A stretch of DNA of 64,000 nucleotides from Ceratobasidium sp. AG-K (Eukaryota; Basidiomycota; Agaricomycetes; Cantharellales; Ceratobasidiaceae). The DNA is taken from assembly GCA_037039685.1 (NCBI GenBank), contig JAWNGF010000001.1:1054001-1118000 (forward strand). The letters run 5' to 3'. Shown here in pieces: positions 22,272 through 34,651 of the stretch. Within the stretch, counting starts at the first letter, position 1; the number at the start of each line of letters is the position of its first letter. The notes under the pieces were generated by a model. It saw nothing but the letters and a program-made list of their open reading frames with translations, was not told where the DNA came from and ran no database searches. Made by a program: the position numbers and the translations under genes.

Positions 22272-23756
22272 TTATGCATCCATCTTGCTTTCGTGTTAGA
22301 GACCTAGTGTAGTATATAGTAAATTGTACTTGTATCAATCTGAATAGTCTAGTCGCCAAGCTTGCCAACCGCAAGGCCGAGAAAGGGGGGCGCTGATGGT
22401 TTGCCCCAACCCCAAGATTCAATATCGATTGGATATCACCTTGCTACTGCAAGGTCACTCGGAGGGCTAAATTATTGGAAATAGCGTCAGACGATTTCGC
22501 GCGGCCGTCGCCGGGCGCTTGAAGTTAATGTAATCAATTATGGGTCATCAATAGTAATGGTCGCGAAGGATATGTTATGTATATACATATAGAATGGAAG
22601 CTCAACGCACATGAGGGATAGCGAGTGCGAGTGATTTCCTCTGGAATCAGACCGCCCGAGAGACCTGGAGTGGAGCGACTGGGGACAAGCGCAACCCGCG
22701 GGGCAGGCGGCCACTGCTAACAGTAGTCGGAGGGACAAGAAGCGGTGGGAGGAAAAGTAGGCGAGGCGGAAGAGAGCACGAAAGATACAAATTAGGTGAA
22801 AACGTGCGGCCTGAGGAAGTGTCCAAACAACTAAATGATTAGCCACGTGTGAACATCGGAGCTCCGAAGTAAGTTGAACCAGCTTGAAACTAGGACAAAA
22901 AAAAAGAATTATAAAAAACTACCATGCACATGTCGCTTTTTAAGGTCGCCGCGTTCATTACAAACACGCCGGAGCCGTCACGCCCGTACTCAATGGAGTC
23001 GTAGCGCTGGTTGGCCCTGTAACACTCTCTGCACCGATGCGGAGAATGCTTCTCAATACCAAATGGCTCAAGCGTGCACAGCAGTTACTACACGTGTTTG
23101 TAGCCTAACAGCACCAACTTGCTGAAATTTATAATTCCGGCTTTGTGGGTCAGCGGCGGGCAATATTGTTATTGACCAGTCTAAGCGCCCGTGGGTCCTA
23201 GGGAAAAACCGTACGTGTTAGTTTGGGTTCGTTTGCATGAACTAGCCCCTATATACCTACAGCCCTGATTCACAGTTTAAATTTTCATTTCAGTTATTGC
23301 TCGGTGCGGATGGGCGGGTGGAGCTCAATCACGATTATATACACTCTCTACTGTAAGCAAGCCGACGTGACGGCAACGGAGAGAGAAACATTCCAGATAC
23401 GGAATGCACTCGCGATGAATCACAACCAACGGTGGGACGTCCTTTGCCCCGGCTCGTCTCACGTGGCCAGCGCAGTAGCAAGGTCAGTGGCCCGGTGCGG
23501 GCCCCTGTGTTCTAGTGTATCTAGTGACCGAATTCGGCGTATACAAGTATAATTTGCCTACAACTATTGTATCTACACCCAGTACAGTTGACCTACATGG
23601 CAAAACGCGCAGAAAAATGTAATGAGGCTGGTCGAGTCACCGAGGCCTAGCCGGATGTGTGAACGAGACAAACAAAGAGCGCTCTTAAGGAATCCTTTCA
23701 GTCAGAAATTAGATCTAATAGAAACAAGTAAGGACCAAGGTAAAGTGTATGTGCAA
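22272..23756. other. Long intergenic region (about 1.5 kb)
   Basis: This lies between the MET16 and kinesin-3 stops (convergent). Both strands are broken by stops; the longest open frames (about 100 codons on the minus strand at 22538-22846) have the composition of random sequence. An A-run with AAAAAAAAAG lies near 22897. No RNA gene, repeat or transposon remnant was recognised. Confidence 0.35.
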
Positions 23757-26700
23757 TCAGGGTATCCTAGTGGGATCTAGTTTCAGCATCCATGCTTGCT
23801 GCTCCTTGGCGTTTGGAGCCTTCATAGCGTAGGAATTGGAAGCGGTATATAGAGTAAAGGTATGTTTGTGCTATACAACAATGAAATTAGTATAGGGTTT
23901 ATGTGCGTGATAGCCTAAACTCACCCCAGTCATATCCTCCCAATTGGGATCGTTCTCAACCTTGATACCCGGGGGAAGACTAATAACCGCAAGCTCTCTA
24001 TTTCGTTCGAGTGCGCATAAAGAGACAGGTATGGTCTAGAATGAGCCTTTAGTATATCACATCTCTACTATTCGTCTTGGTTAACTCACCGGCGAAGGAC
24101 ACACCAGCGGCGCTCCCATTTGTCTTCCATCGCGTTCGTCATGACCATCAGATGCCCCTTCTTGGTAGCGGTATCGCTAAGCGACACAAACATGAGTCGA
24201 GAGAGCATAATTGAGATACGGTGCACTTACGTTCTCGCTACGAGTTTAGTTTGTGCTTGTAGCTTCAGTGTCACAGTGGGCTCATCGTCCTCAAAGGTCG
24301 CATTTGTGGTAGTGGGTGAAGCAGACTCGGATGGATCCTGTTTCAATGCGATCTAGTTTGGCCACCGTTTCAGTCTGAGTCATGAAGAGGCGCGTGAAAA
24401 ACCTACCTCCCCGTGATGTCCAAACTTCTTCTTCCACAACTCCAGTGATTTGCGCAAAAGCTCATCCGTGTCCCTCCACTTTTCCTCTGCGATTTGGCTG
24501 GGAGCGGTGCTGCAGCTAATATAACCTTAATGGCTTGCACGTCGGCGGAGCGTCGTTCTGCAGTGTCGAGCTTCACGTAGTCTTCCACGACGGAAATGCC
24601 CCTAGGCTTCCATGATCCAAGAATATCCTCGTTCCGGACATACTTCTCGGATGTGTCTAGGCGCCAGAGGTCCTTGCTGGACCTAGTGAGAGGCGGAGTC
24701 ATCTTGAGGTTAAACACAGAGCTAGTCTTTGATAATGTCTTGGAGGAATTCAAGAAGTTGTACAAGCGGGAGGGTTTTCCTGCATCTCGTCCTTGGATCA
24801 TCACGGCGAGATCCATGGAGAACTGCACTGGTTCCAGGCACGACTCGACTTCGACGAACCACTGGACCTGAACCAGAATACGGTGATTTGCAGCAGTGAC
24901 GCGATTGAGTAGTAAGGAATCGTGAGCGCTCGAGTCCCAGAGGGCGTTTACCGTCAGCGTGCTCGTGCCATCAGTGTTGAGTTCGGCCGGTTGGTCCTTT
25001 AAGAGTTTGAGCTCGTAAAAGTCCTTGGACGCCGAATCTTGGACTTGTCCCCTTGGGTCTAGGAGGCGAATATTGCCAGCTCGTACGCGAGTAACCTGCA
25101 GCCATGGAAGCTGTCGCCCGGAGTTGGTAACCATCGTGAGCGTTACGCGACGCTGAAGGCCTTGATGAATGCAAAAGACTCCTGGGTCCATTTGACCCTG
25201 TGATTGAACGGGGACGGGCAGGTACTCTCCTTCGGCTGTGAGCTCGCGAATCTGAGCCCAGACGACAACATCATGGGATTGCTCAACGACAAAGTCAGAC
25301 TCGGACCGACGCATTGGCGGCAAGGCGGCTGGCTTCAGCTCTCCATTAGAAGCTGCTGGCCGATTTACTGTTCGAAGTTCGCGCAATTCGTCCCAACGTT
25401 CCAGTCGCTCAAGGTAGGTAGGCCTGATCTGGGCGAAAAACTCGATAGGCGCATAGCTTGAGCGAAGGAATGCCAGCGTCTTTGCTGTGATTGTGACGGA
25501 GAAGGTTTGTCGGAACTTCAAATCCGAAAGCGTGGTGATGTCCATGTCTAAAGCTTTAGAAGGGTGGACCTCATCCTGGGCGGCCGCTGGTCCAACGAAC
25601 GACGAAAGTCTTATTTGGGTATGAACGGATGCAAAGTCCACCGAAGAAATTCCTTTTACTTGATCAATCGAGACCGTAAAACGAAGTTTGCTCCCGGAAG
25701 GCAAAGTGCCAGGCATAGGAGACACGGAACGGCTGGTCGCGGTGGAACCTCCTAAAGATTTCGATGGATGTGTGACACTCGCGACTTTGATGTCAATTCG
25801 ACAGGACCCAATCGCCTCTGCAGTGTAGCGGCAAAAGATTGGCGCGGTACAAGTAGACGAGAGGCGGCGAGAGAGCGGGGCAAGAGAGACCATCGCGTTT
25901 CCAATGAAGGAATATCCAGAGGGTGGAGGATCATAGAAAGGCTCGGAGGAGGAGAAATGGCGGGAGTATGATGGCCTATCGGAAAAAGCCGTCAGGTTGC
26001 GCATACGCTGAAGCTGTTGTTGCAAACGCTCCAGCGACCAGACGTAGATCGCGTTATTAGCCTTGTCAAGGACTTTGACGCCCACTGATGGTTGAGTTCT
26101 CGAAGCGAGGACGGGATCCGCAACGTCGCCAAATTCTCCTAACCCAGCTATTCCTTCGAAAGCTGATGCAGGGCATGCCAGAATTCCGCCAGCAGCAATA
26201 GTAAAATTGTAGGAAACCTCTTTCTCCAGCTCCTTGCTGTGGATAGTCAGCATCACAGAGCCAAAACCAACTGGTACGGCATACCTGATGATATTGGCCT
26301 CTTTTACCACAACCGCATTAGACAGGATCGTCTCGGCCATCGAGAACGAACGGTGCGACCTCCATTTATCGAGGACCTTGCGAATGAGCCGCATCTGCCT
26401 CGCGGTATAAATCTGCGGCTCAAAAGGCTGTAGCTCGTCTTCCGTTGCAGCAAGCCCCTTGGCACGAAGCTCTATTAAACGCTTCATTTGGTTCTGAACA
26501 ACCTGAAGCGCATGCTCCATTTGTTCTTTCTCGGCCCGCAAATCCTCCTCTACCTCGTTCACTTCGGCGAGTGCGCCAAGCCTAGCCTCGTAGTCGCCGA
26601 GATGATTTTGCATGTCTCGGAGTGAACCATCCACTCCATTGGCATCCAAGCTAGTATCGTCCGTTAGATCGCTCGGAGCAGGTCGGCCGCTTTCGCTCCA

Positions 26701-29670
26701 GACATCATCCGCGTGGCTTAGACTACTCTCAGGTCGACCTTTCGAGGTGTGGTCGCGTGCTGTTTTGAGTTTGGTAATGCGATCGTAGAGCTTGTTGATG
26801 TCCTCGTCAGGAAGACTGTCAAGTCCAGGGTCGAGTCCGTGTAATCGGGCAAGGGCGGCTTCGCGAAGCGCGAAATTCCAGTCGGCGTCGTCGCCATCAG
26901 CGTCAGACGCAGGAGAGTCTGGTCGTGTGCTAGGCGATGGTTGACTGAGCGCTTCGAGCTCAGCGGCGGACAGCGATATGTGCAGGCTGCTCTTCGCGCG
27001 TTGTTTCCGAACTTCTTCAGGGTTATTGAATCTGAAAACGTGGCTATCGCCTATCCAAGGCGTTCAGCTGCGGCATGACGTGTTCACGGCTCGGAGCGTA
27101 CCAAGAATAATCCGATAGCCAGTTTTGAGTTTATACGGCTGATGTAGCATTGTAAGCCTCCATGTCCACAGGCCTACCACGGTATCTTACCTTGTCAGGC
27201 GTGATTTGCTTGCCGTTCAGTAGCTATATATGCAAATTATCGACATTCAAAGCGCTATGAGATCAGGGAGTTGACGCACTGTTATTGTGTCCGCATGGCC
27301 GTGAAGAGTAACCGAGCCCTCGTTGTTCTCGAACCAACAATGCTCCTCCTTAATGTTAGGTCCAGTCAAGCGAATCGCAAGAACCTTGTCGCTATCCTCG
27401 CGCCCAACCTATGAGCTCGCTTAGCCAATCCGATGCAGCCCGTGATTTCCATACTCACAAGCGTTTTCCCTTCCTTCAGCTGGTAGAGGAGACACTCGCT
27501 CATCAGTGGATCTATCGGCAAGAGTTTGAGCAAGTGTTTTAAATAATAATAAAAACACTATCTTGCCTTCATTCTACAAACGAGGTATGTAAGTTTCAAT
27601 CAAGTCGCTAAGCAAATGCGCTTACCAAGTTGACCAGATGCGGCATCTTCTTCGGCGTATGAACGCCAATATGGTTCTTCTCCACGGTGATACCGAGCTC
27701 TTCCAGCGCTGCCTCGCGTTCCTTCTGTACAGCTTGCGTCTTGACGAGCTTCTCCTCCCAAGTTTCGTTCAAGCTTTGCATTAGCTTCTCGCTGGTTTCC
27801 AGCTGCTCTTGTAGCTCAGCTTTCGTGACTGTCTTCACGGTGCCGTCCTTGGCCATATACGAGACTTTCTGTTGCGTCGCAGGAATCGTAGGATCATACG
27901 TTTCCTCCATAGCTGCCCCGCCACCTCCGGCCACACGTGCTATAGGCGAAAGCATGAGGACAAGCGGCCGTGGAATTGTTCCAGAAAATATACAAACCTC
28001 GGAGGAGCTCTAACTCTTCGCGCAGCTCACGAACCATCTTGGCATTAGGATCTTCATTAATAACAGCCTTGTTCTTGATTTTCTTGGCCTAGAAGAAAAT
28101 GCCACAGGTTAGCCGATAAAGAGTAGCGTCTGTCGTGCTACCCACTTGGTCCGCATAACGAAGTGTGCTCAGCGTCTCATCATAGTCCGCAGGAGAGATG
28201 GCGGCAATCATTGCCGTCTTGGAATTGCCACCCAAACTATCCTTCAAAAGCCATGTCAAAACCTAATGGTTATCTGTTAGTATCGAGCCACCAAAATTCA
28301 ATATACGAGCTTACGGAGTCACGATAGGGCACGAATTCCGCTCCTTTGCCCTTCTTCGCTCCCGCGTCCGCACCACTCGCAAGTGCGAGCGACGAAATGA
28401 CCTTTCCGAGCGTCGTCAAGGATTTGTTGATATTTGCTCCTTCTTTCAATCTCTGTCCTGTTGCACCAGTTGAGTTGGCTCGTTCAGAACCAGCAAGATC
28501 GACAAGGCTGATACGTGAGACCTTCTCGGTATCAAGGCCACTGGCAACATCATGCCGCTTCATCGTTAAAAGAAGAGTAAATACGGCGTGCGAGCGCGAC
28601 GAGGTCTCGTTCATGTTGGTGGCCGCCACAGTACGAGCTTTGTTTCCCTCGTCCATCAGTGTCATCATCTCGTCATAGGAGGCAGCTACCAGCTTTGACA
28701 AGTCCTCGACGTAGGGGCCGAGACTATTAACGTGGGTAGTCAGCACAACCATCAGGCGCAAAATCTTATACACACCTTGGATGCTCGCGAACCTTCAAGT
28801 TACCCTTATTTTTTGGGTTCAGGAGATCTCGTACTTTCTCGTTGTAGATCTAGAAGTACAGTAAGCCAGGCCCCAGGACACCAAACCCACACGACCTACC
28901 TCAATATAGGAAACCTCCACCACAAAGTTTACATGTGGGTCTGCGGCCCTCTGAGTCTCCAGACGCGTAAAAAGCTCCGAACAGGTCAAAGGTATAATTC
29001 CCTTGTCGGCACCATCTATAGAGAGGTATTTAGGTTGCTATCGTCCTTGTCGAGCTGGCTTGACTTACATCCCATCATACTGCACAGAAATAATATGCAT
29101 TAGCTTTCACACGAGACAGCTATAAAAAGCGCCAAGAATACACACCTATAGGACTTCCCGGACCCTACCCCAAAGTGCGTCATCAATCAATACCCCTACA
29201 ATAAAGCAAGTGAGCTGTACTAACCCGTCTGTCCATCTACGAGCCAGAATTGGTATATGTCAGCCCAAGGATATAATTCAGGGTTATATTCAACTTACAA
29301 GCAAGGATACACGCGTTGAAGCCCGCAAAACTATGATCCAAAAGCTCTTTACCAAGGTCGTCAAAGAGCGTTTGCTGACTACAGTATCCGGGCTCGTCTC
29401 TTGGTCCCGCTGACCAGTACGATTTGTCAAAGCTAAATGCCATCGTCTTCCGCTCCGTAGCTCTCCCCTTCTTGTCTTGTGCCGACTCATCTGGCGGGTC
29501 AAGAAAAGTCTGGTTCCCCACCATACGAATGAGGCCCTTTGCGCCTCGAGCGAGCTCTGACAATGAATTAGCCAATACCGTAACCAAAAGCATGCGTCGA
29601 AAGTACCTCTGGAGTTCAAGGGCCGACATCGTACAACAACCTTGATGTTTCCGTCACCGTGGTCCCCCAT
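23757..29670 (-). CDS. Kinesin-3 motor (UNC-104/KIF1 type)
   Basis: Plus-end microtubule motor for vesicles and early endosomes. In order from 29670: motor start [15 protein letters not shown], Walker A YGQTGSGKSYSMMG (spread over three micro-exons), switch [19 protein letters not shown], switch [35 protein letters not shown], a neck coiled coil, and an FHA domain (near 27190-27500). A KIF1B-type region and a long stalk exon (24403-26649) follow. Near the C-terminus a PH domain ([19 protein letters not shown]... [15 protein letters not shown]) binds phosphoinositides on cargo; TGA is at 23757-23759. Size is about 1,600 residues. Two one-base frame breaks interrupt the conserved reading, near 24502 (before the segment [11 protein letters not shown]) and near 24000 (inside the PH domain). 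Each is cured by one extra G/C, so I treat them as sequence errors. Confidence 0.94.
29069..29079 (-). other. 11-base micro-exon of kinesin-3
   Basis: The third micro-exon after the first motor exons, carrying the MMG of the P-loop helix. It is bounded by a GTGCAG acceptor and a GTAAGT donor, and the frame continues exactly into [11 protein letters not shown]. Confidence 0.8.
29146..29164 (-). other. 19-base micro-exon of kinesin-3
   Basis: Carries the core of Walker A (SGKSY). It is bounded by a GGGTAG acceptor and a GTGTGT donor, and phases match the micro-exons on both sides. Confidence 0.8.
29225..29236 (-). other. 12-base micro-exon of kinesin-3
   Basis: Encodes GQT of the nucleotide-binding loop, with the flanking Tyr and Gly codons split across its two borders. 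It is bounded by a CTCGTAG acceptor and a GTTAGT donor. Confidence 0.8.
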
Positions 29671-30045
29671 AGCGCTGGTCGGGGTTATGGTGGGAGGTAA
29701 GCTCTCGACGCTTGATTGGGCACTGTGGGCATTTGTTGTGGCTTGCTATTAGGCGAAACCGTAAATCAAATTAGCACTCAAGCTGAAACTATAGCGTCGT
29801 CAACGAGCGTCGTCAAACCCAAGCGTATATTTACTGTATCTGAACTGACTAGAAGGGACTTTTCAATAATTCAACGGATATGGTAACTAAGATACAATGA
29901 TATACAATTCATGAAAATGAAGTTGCTGACAGCCGAAATCTAGAGCTACTCGTGAGCGTAGTGACTATACTACCAGTCCCCATATGTTATACAACGGCTC
30001 AAAACAAGACCCCTGGCATTCTAACAGAAGAAACGACACATATCC
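29671..30045. other. Intergenic region, kinesin-3 promoter side
   Basis: Contains the kinesin-3 promoter and the 3' end of RBR copy 5. It is AT-rich around 29870-29930. No gene or RNA feature is seen. Confidence 0.35.
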
Positions 30046-31095
30046 TCATTTCGAGGAATAGTATTTGCAACCTGGATTATGTTTCCGATTGCCTCCTTCT
30101 CGGATGGCTGCATAAGGCGCAAGACAGCGCCAACAACTAACATAAGACATGAGCCCACATCCACAAGTTTATAAATAGTCGGAAATAGCTTACAATTCAT
30201 GCCCACAGCCTGCCGGCTTGTGGCAAGTCATATGGTCACAGCCACGGTTCTTTTGAATCTAGACGAGCATGTCGAATTAACCTCAGCCACCCCTCTCGCT
30301 AGCAGGAAGTACGCACTGGTCGATTGCAACCCTCGCCCGGGCAGAGCTTGGTATGACTTTTAATCCATGACTCGCTCTTCTTCGTCGCCCGCGCTTGGAC
30401 GGGTGCCGCCTTGGCTCTTGCTGCCAACTCCCGGGTATATTCGTCGCAAGTCTGACCCTCATGCCAGATCGAATCATGGATGAAGCAGGTGCGCGCCGAA
30501 CACTTCTGGCAAGTTACTATTGGGTAGGCGGCTGTTTATCCGGTTCGTTAGGTTAGTGGAACTTGCTGAAAAGCAATATTGCTGACCTCCTCCAACGTGA
30601 ATCTGACCAGAACCACATTCAGGCGCCCGGCACCATACCAACGCTTGTTCCTTTTGAAGGATGTATCGAACCTTCATTTCACAAAACCTACGACATTGAA
30701 GTAGGGATTAGGTCACCGTCTTATGACTTACTAGAGACATTATAACACCTACGCTCAAACTCCTGCCTATGGCTCTCACCTATCCAAGCCTGTATCTCAT
30801 CAACATCTAGTTGGCCGATACAACCTATTGTCGGGCACCTCAAGCTTAGTGAAGCGTTCACCCCGGAGGCCACGTAAGAACGCAAGCATGAGAGGCAGAT
30901 GTCGATTTTATGAGTGCACCCAGGGGTAGGCGTGGCGTGGGGAAAATCCACGTCGTATTCCAGGCATACAGCACACCGTGGCCCTCGAGTGAGAGACAGA
31001 TCCAAGGTCGAGGGTCCCACGACTGGAGGTAAAATGGGCAGTGGTTTTGCAACATACCGCGCGGGCTGCGGCTGTGTCGATAGTCGGGCTCCCAT
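30046..31095 (-). CDS. RBR E3 ubiquitin ligase, copy 5 (compact)
   Basis: A compact minus-strand copy starting at the ATG 31095 (MGARLSTQPQPARYVAK), with fewer than 45 residues before RING1 (PRCAVCLEYDVDFPHATPTP to CPTIGCIGQLDVDEIQ). The IBR has ALVWCRAPECGSGQIHVGGG and VTCQKCSARTCFIHDSIWHE. RING2 has HTKLCPGEGCNRPIQKNRGC, with the expected catalytic Cys, then DHMTCHKPAGCGHEFCWRCL. It ends GCKYYSSK with TGA at 30046-30048. The intron splitting the Phe codon of HEFCW is again present, so it descends from the same ancestor as the 11-20 kb copies despite lying 10 kb away and on the other strand. Its sequence is the most divergent of the intact copies. The upstream minus-strand sequence has a TTTAAATA-like box near 31225-31235. 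Confidence 0.86.
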
Positions 31096-32135
31096 CGCTA
31101 CTTGTGCGTGAATGTGGCTCCGAACGAGCTAAGAATGACTATGACATCCAACACACCGAGTCAGGCGGATTGTGCTACGAGGCGGTGGTGTGCAAGAGAA
31201 CTGCGGCATATCGTCTTCAGGGGTTTAAATACGCCTCCAAGTAGCACCACTCGCGTGTAGCCATTTGCATCGCCTACCCTCACGCTAGCATAACAGCGCG
31301 GCGTCATATACCGGTCTCCACGGGCTTGATGCACCCCTATCACTTAATCAGAATCTGCCCAAGAGCCGATTGAGTAGACGTGCTTTTGGGCGCTATGGCC
31401 TTTGCTATATTCGGGCATGCTGATTCGGGCATAGCTTAAACTCACTTTCCAATCTGAAAAAGTTGTATCATCGGTTCCTGCCAATCTCAGTAAGCGCCGG
31501 GCCATACTTGAAGAGACGCATCCGCACGCATACAATCACGATTTTAGCTGCTCGTGCTTTGTGTCAGATATCTCGCTACCACGGGCATTGCATCGTACTA
31601 TCTGGGCAAGGAAGACAACGTCCCATCTGGGTGGAGATAGGCCATGCGTTCCTGGATTGGCGGCGCCAGCATAGCCCAGCTCGCCACAATCAGATGGACA
31701 ATCGACTAGGTAGCCTCCGAGACGGGCTTCTCGACCCAACCACTCCCTTCCGCCTATCAGCGTTGAGGAGGAGTACTAGTTTCATGCTGCGCGCGAGCCT
31801 TGCGGTAGAGTGGCGGCTGTGAGATCTTATGACGGGTATTTCAGCAAAAGGTGACTGTATGGTCTTGAATTGAACAATTGTCGGTTTCGCAGTGCATTGC
31901 ATCAAGGAGTCTCGATTCAAGTCTCAGAAAAACAAGTGGAGCTATGTTTCTAGAGCTTACCGCCTAGCGGTTGTAGACCCCACTTAGTTCTCCAGCAGAA
32001 TTATAACAGGTTTGGCCATTTTACATTATCAAAATACAGTATATGCGTACAGCACAGTCGGCGATTCCACAGTCAATGGATTAGCAAGTCGTAAGGAATA
32101 AACATCCCCCAATTTCATTAATTCGGACGTGTTAA
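31096..32135. other. Intergenic region between RBR copy 5 and the DUF2235 gene
   Basis: About 1 kb. Several open frames of 60-120 codons overlap on both strands (for example 31463-31822 plus), but the longest lacks an ATG near its start and none shows a domain or clean splice pattern. It includes the RBR copy 5 promoter and the 3' UTR of the hydrolase gene. No repeat or RNA gene is seen. Confidence 0.3.
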
Positions 32136-34200
32136 TCAATCAACGTACAACGGCACCATCCCCTCATCCAACTCTGCACGAGGAGCATACTCGGCTTGGC
32201 TCTGCTGCTTGGCCAGAACAGAAATGTGATATAGTGGCGTTTCCCCAGTGCACGGTATGGCACGGCGTGGCCGGCCCATATTGATGCTAGCGCCGCGCGG
32301 GTTAGCTGTGCGAATCATGAGTTAACCAGTGAAGCAACTTACCGGTGACTTCCATGCCACTACATCGTGGTTGAAGTTCATAAGTGATTTGTTAAGGAGA
32401 ATTACAAAAATTTGGGCTTACCTTGCCTTGTTGGTCCTGTGCCCACTGTTTCATCGGTAATAACTCTAAAATCCACCACAAAAGGTTAAAACCTAACGGG
32501 AACCAAGCCGGCCAAGTCCACTTGAGCTTCAACGAGTCGTGGACCGACGTCTGTGAATCTTGAACTTCATCCCGGTCTTCGAAATTGGCTAGCTGAGGGG
32601 CGAAATGGTCCGAGTACGAAGGAGTGGCCCCTTGATGAATGATGGGCGCGTTGGTCGCAATGTTGCGAGACACCTGGAGCCTCTCGGGGGAGATATCGAT
32701 TCGGAGTTGGCGAAGACGAGGTTCATTCCAGAGAATCTTCGCATCTGCTAGTGCGCATTCACGGACCATCCATCGAAGTGTGATGTGGGCGAGGCTGTGG
32801 GTGTCGTAATCTGAGACATTTCCACCTCCAACGTCTGGGATACCCAAGTAAGATAGGCAGTTCCCTTGATACGCACCAATCATACTTACCGCTGTGGCCT
32901 CCGACGAACCAGACCTCCTTTACGTCCGTTGGTGACCTTGCGCTCGGAGTAGCCGTAAATAATTGTTTGGCAGACGTGCCAGGCGCGCGTCCACGACGTT
33001 CAACCTCAGCCACTTCGTTCTTCCCCCCAAAGACTAGCCATACCAGAAAACGAGCCAACCAGCTTTGCGAATTTGGGTCTGAAATCGACTTGATGTCCAG
33101 CATACGGGCGAGGAACCAACCGAAGTACTCATTAGTCGCAGTTGGTCGTATATGCCACGGATCCACGATGAACCATGCACGTCGCTCGTCGAGAGCCATC
33201 GCGTGACGAAACGTGGATATGATGTTGTTACTGGCCGCATAGGGGAGGGTGTGGGACCGAACAATGCCCACACTGGAGACGGAGTCCCTGAGAAGATCAA
33301 GTTGTCGATCTGTGGAAAGGACGGTCAGGCGTAGGTGCACACTCACCACACTCCGACAAATTCAATTGGAACAACCCGTGAAAAGGTATCTCGGAACCCA
33401 TCGCTCAAAGTATATCCGTCAGACTCCGTAGTGGTTCGATAAATATCATACGCAATTGTAACTTGCTCGTCATTTCCCGGAGGCAAAAGACCAACTATAT
33501 GATTGTAAGCGCGCGACTTCCAGATGAGTGTAACTATATATATAGCGCTACGAACCTCTATTGAGCATGCCCGCAAGCGCCCTGACTTGATTTATGAGCG
33601 CGTTATATTTAGAACACCAATCACACCCACCGAGCAGTATAGGCACCCCGACTAAATCCAAAGATACAGATCCGGTCTCCAGTCTGGTACCGATCCATAA
33701 GCCACTTGTAGCCGCCAGTAATCTAGGAAGGTCCTCTTGATTAGCTGGAGGAGCCAGGGTTTTTCAACTTTTCGTACATGTGCTCCAATGTACCAGGCAA
33801 ATGCTTCGTCGAGGACATTGGCCAATTTCATCGTCAGGGGCGTAAATATTCCTGGGTTCGTGTAAGTCCCGATTCCAGGCTGGTAGTAGATCAATTGCCG
33901 GTCGGGGGCGTCATTTTGAATGAGGGACATGAATTTGACCACGTTGGTGTTCTACGAAAAACCTTAGCGCTGAGCTCCACCACACCAGACTCTTACTTTT
34001 TCGTTGTATCGATTAGAGGTACCATCAAAACAAAGAATAAGACTCCGACCGGCCTTGCCTGGTAGTGCGGTGGCATGAGAGCCCTCGGTCGAAGCGTAGT
34101 GATGAGACACGCCGTTCTCGATTCTCGACAGTTCGTCCTTGGATTTAAACGTGTCCATGATGGGTGAGCGCGAGTGCGGGAGCGGAGCGCGTTCAGACAT
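32136..34200 (-). CDS. DUF2235 alpha/beta-hydrolase (Tle1-like fold)
   Basis: DUF2235 proteins are alpha/beta hydrolases related to the phospholipase effectors of bacterial type VI secretion; the fungal members are uncharacterised. Family marks in order: SLILCFDGTSNRYNEKNTNV (oxyanion region), YYQPGIGTY, the nucleophile elbow CIFGFSRGAYTARALAGM, FVGVWDSVSSVGIV, FRHAMALDERRAWF, and VWFVGGHSDVGGG after splicing near 32835-32885, which carries the catalytic His region. The C-terminal part has a hydrophobic stretch (PLGFNLLWWILELLPM) and ends VPLYVD at 32136. Start 34200 gives MSERAPLPHSRSP. At least seven introns are needed. Length is about 570 residues, normal for fungal members. All key residues of the family are kept, so it should be active. 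The substrate is unknown. Confidence 0.92.
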
Positions 34201-34651
34201 TTAAAAGGACCGATTGCCCCTATCAATGCCAAGTAAACTGACGTACGACGGGCTTCGTTGCGCGGGGTGAGTCTAAGAGCTCTCTTGCTCAGACGCTGTT
34301 CGGTAGGAGCAAGGCCCTCACCATTCCTAAAACGGCATCCTGGTAAATTTAGCACCAATGCAAGCGCCTGCGCCCAAATGCCTGCATCGGAGCCGAAGAG
34401 TTACTGAATAGGCCCACGCGTGACCCTCTGCGCGTGCGCCAAACAAATCGCGCTGCATATATGCGTATCGGGTATGTTCGGACCGGCCTTTTGTTTTGAC
34501 CGCACGGACCACGTGCCTCCACGTGAGAGTGCTTTGTCAGGGTACATAACAGTCAGGAGCGACCCTTCTTCACCGCCCCCCTTCGAGTCGCCAAATTGAA
34601 TTCTAAGGATCAGTGTACACTTCGAGTTCCTATTCCAAGTATATCCTTGCT
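34201..34651. other. Divergent promoter region, DUF2235 gene and HMG-box gene
   Basis: This 450-base interval separates two start codons on opposite strands and must hold both promoters. A palindromic CCACGTG..CACGTG-like motif lies near 34510-34525 (CACGTGCCTCCACGTG), a possible bHLH E-box pair. No coding exon is visible. Confidence 0.4.

Noticed and set aside
22538..22846. A Cys/Ser/Leu-rich minus-strand open frame after MET16
   Set aside because: Composition and lack of splice sites look random, and it would converge with nothing recognisable.
31463..31822. A 119-codon plus-strand open frame between RBR copy 5 and the hydrolase gene
   Set aside because: It begins at a TTG rather than ATG, overlaps open frames on the other strand, and shows no recognisable motif.
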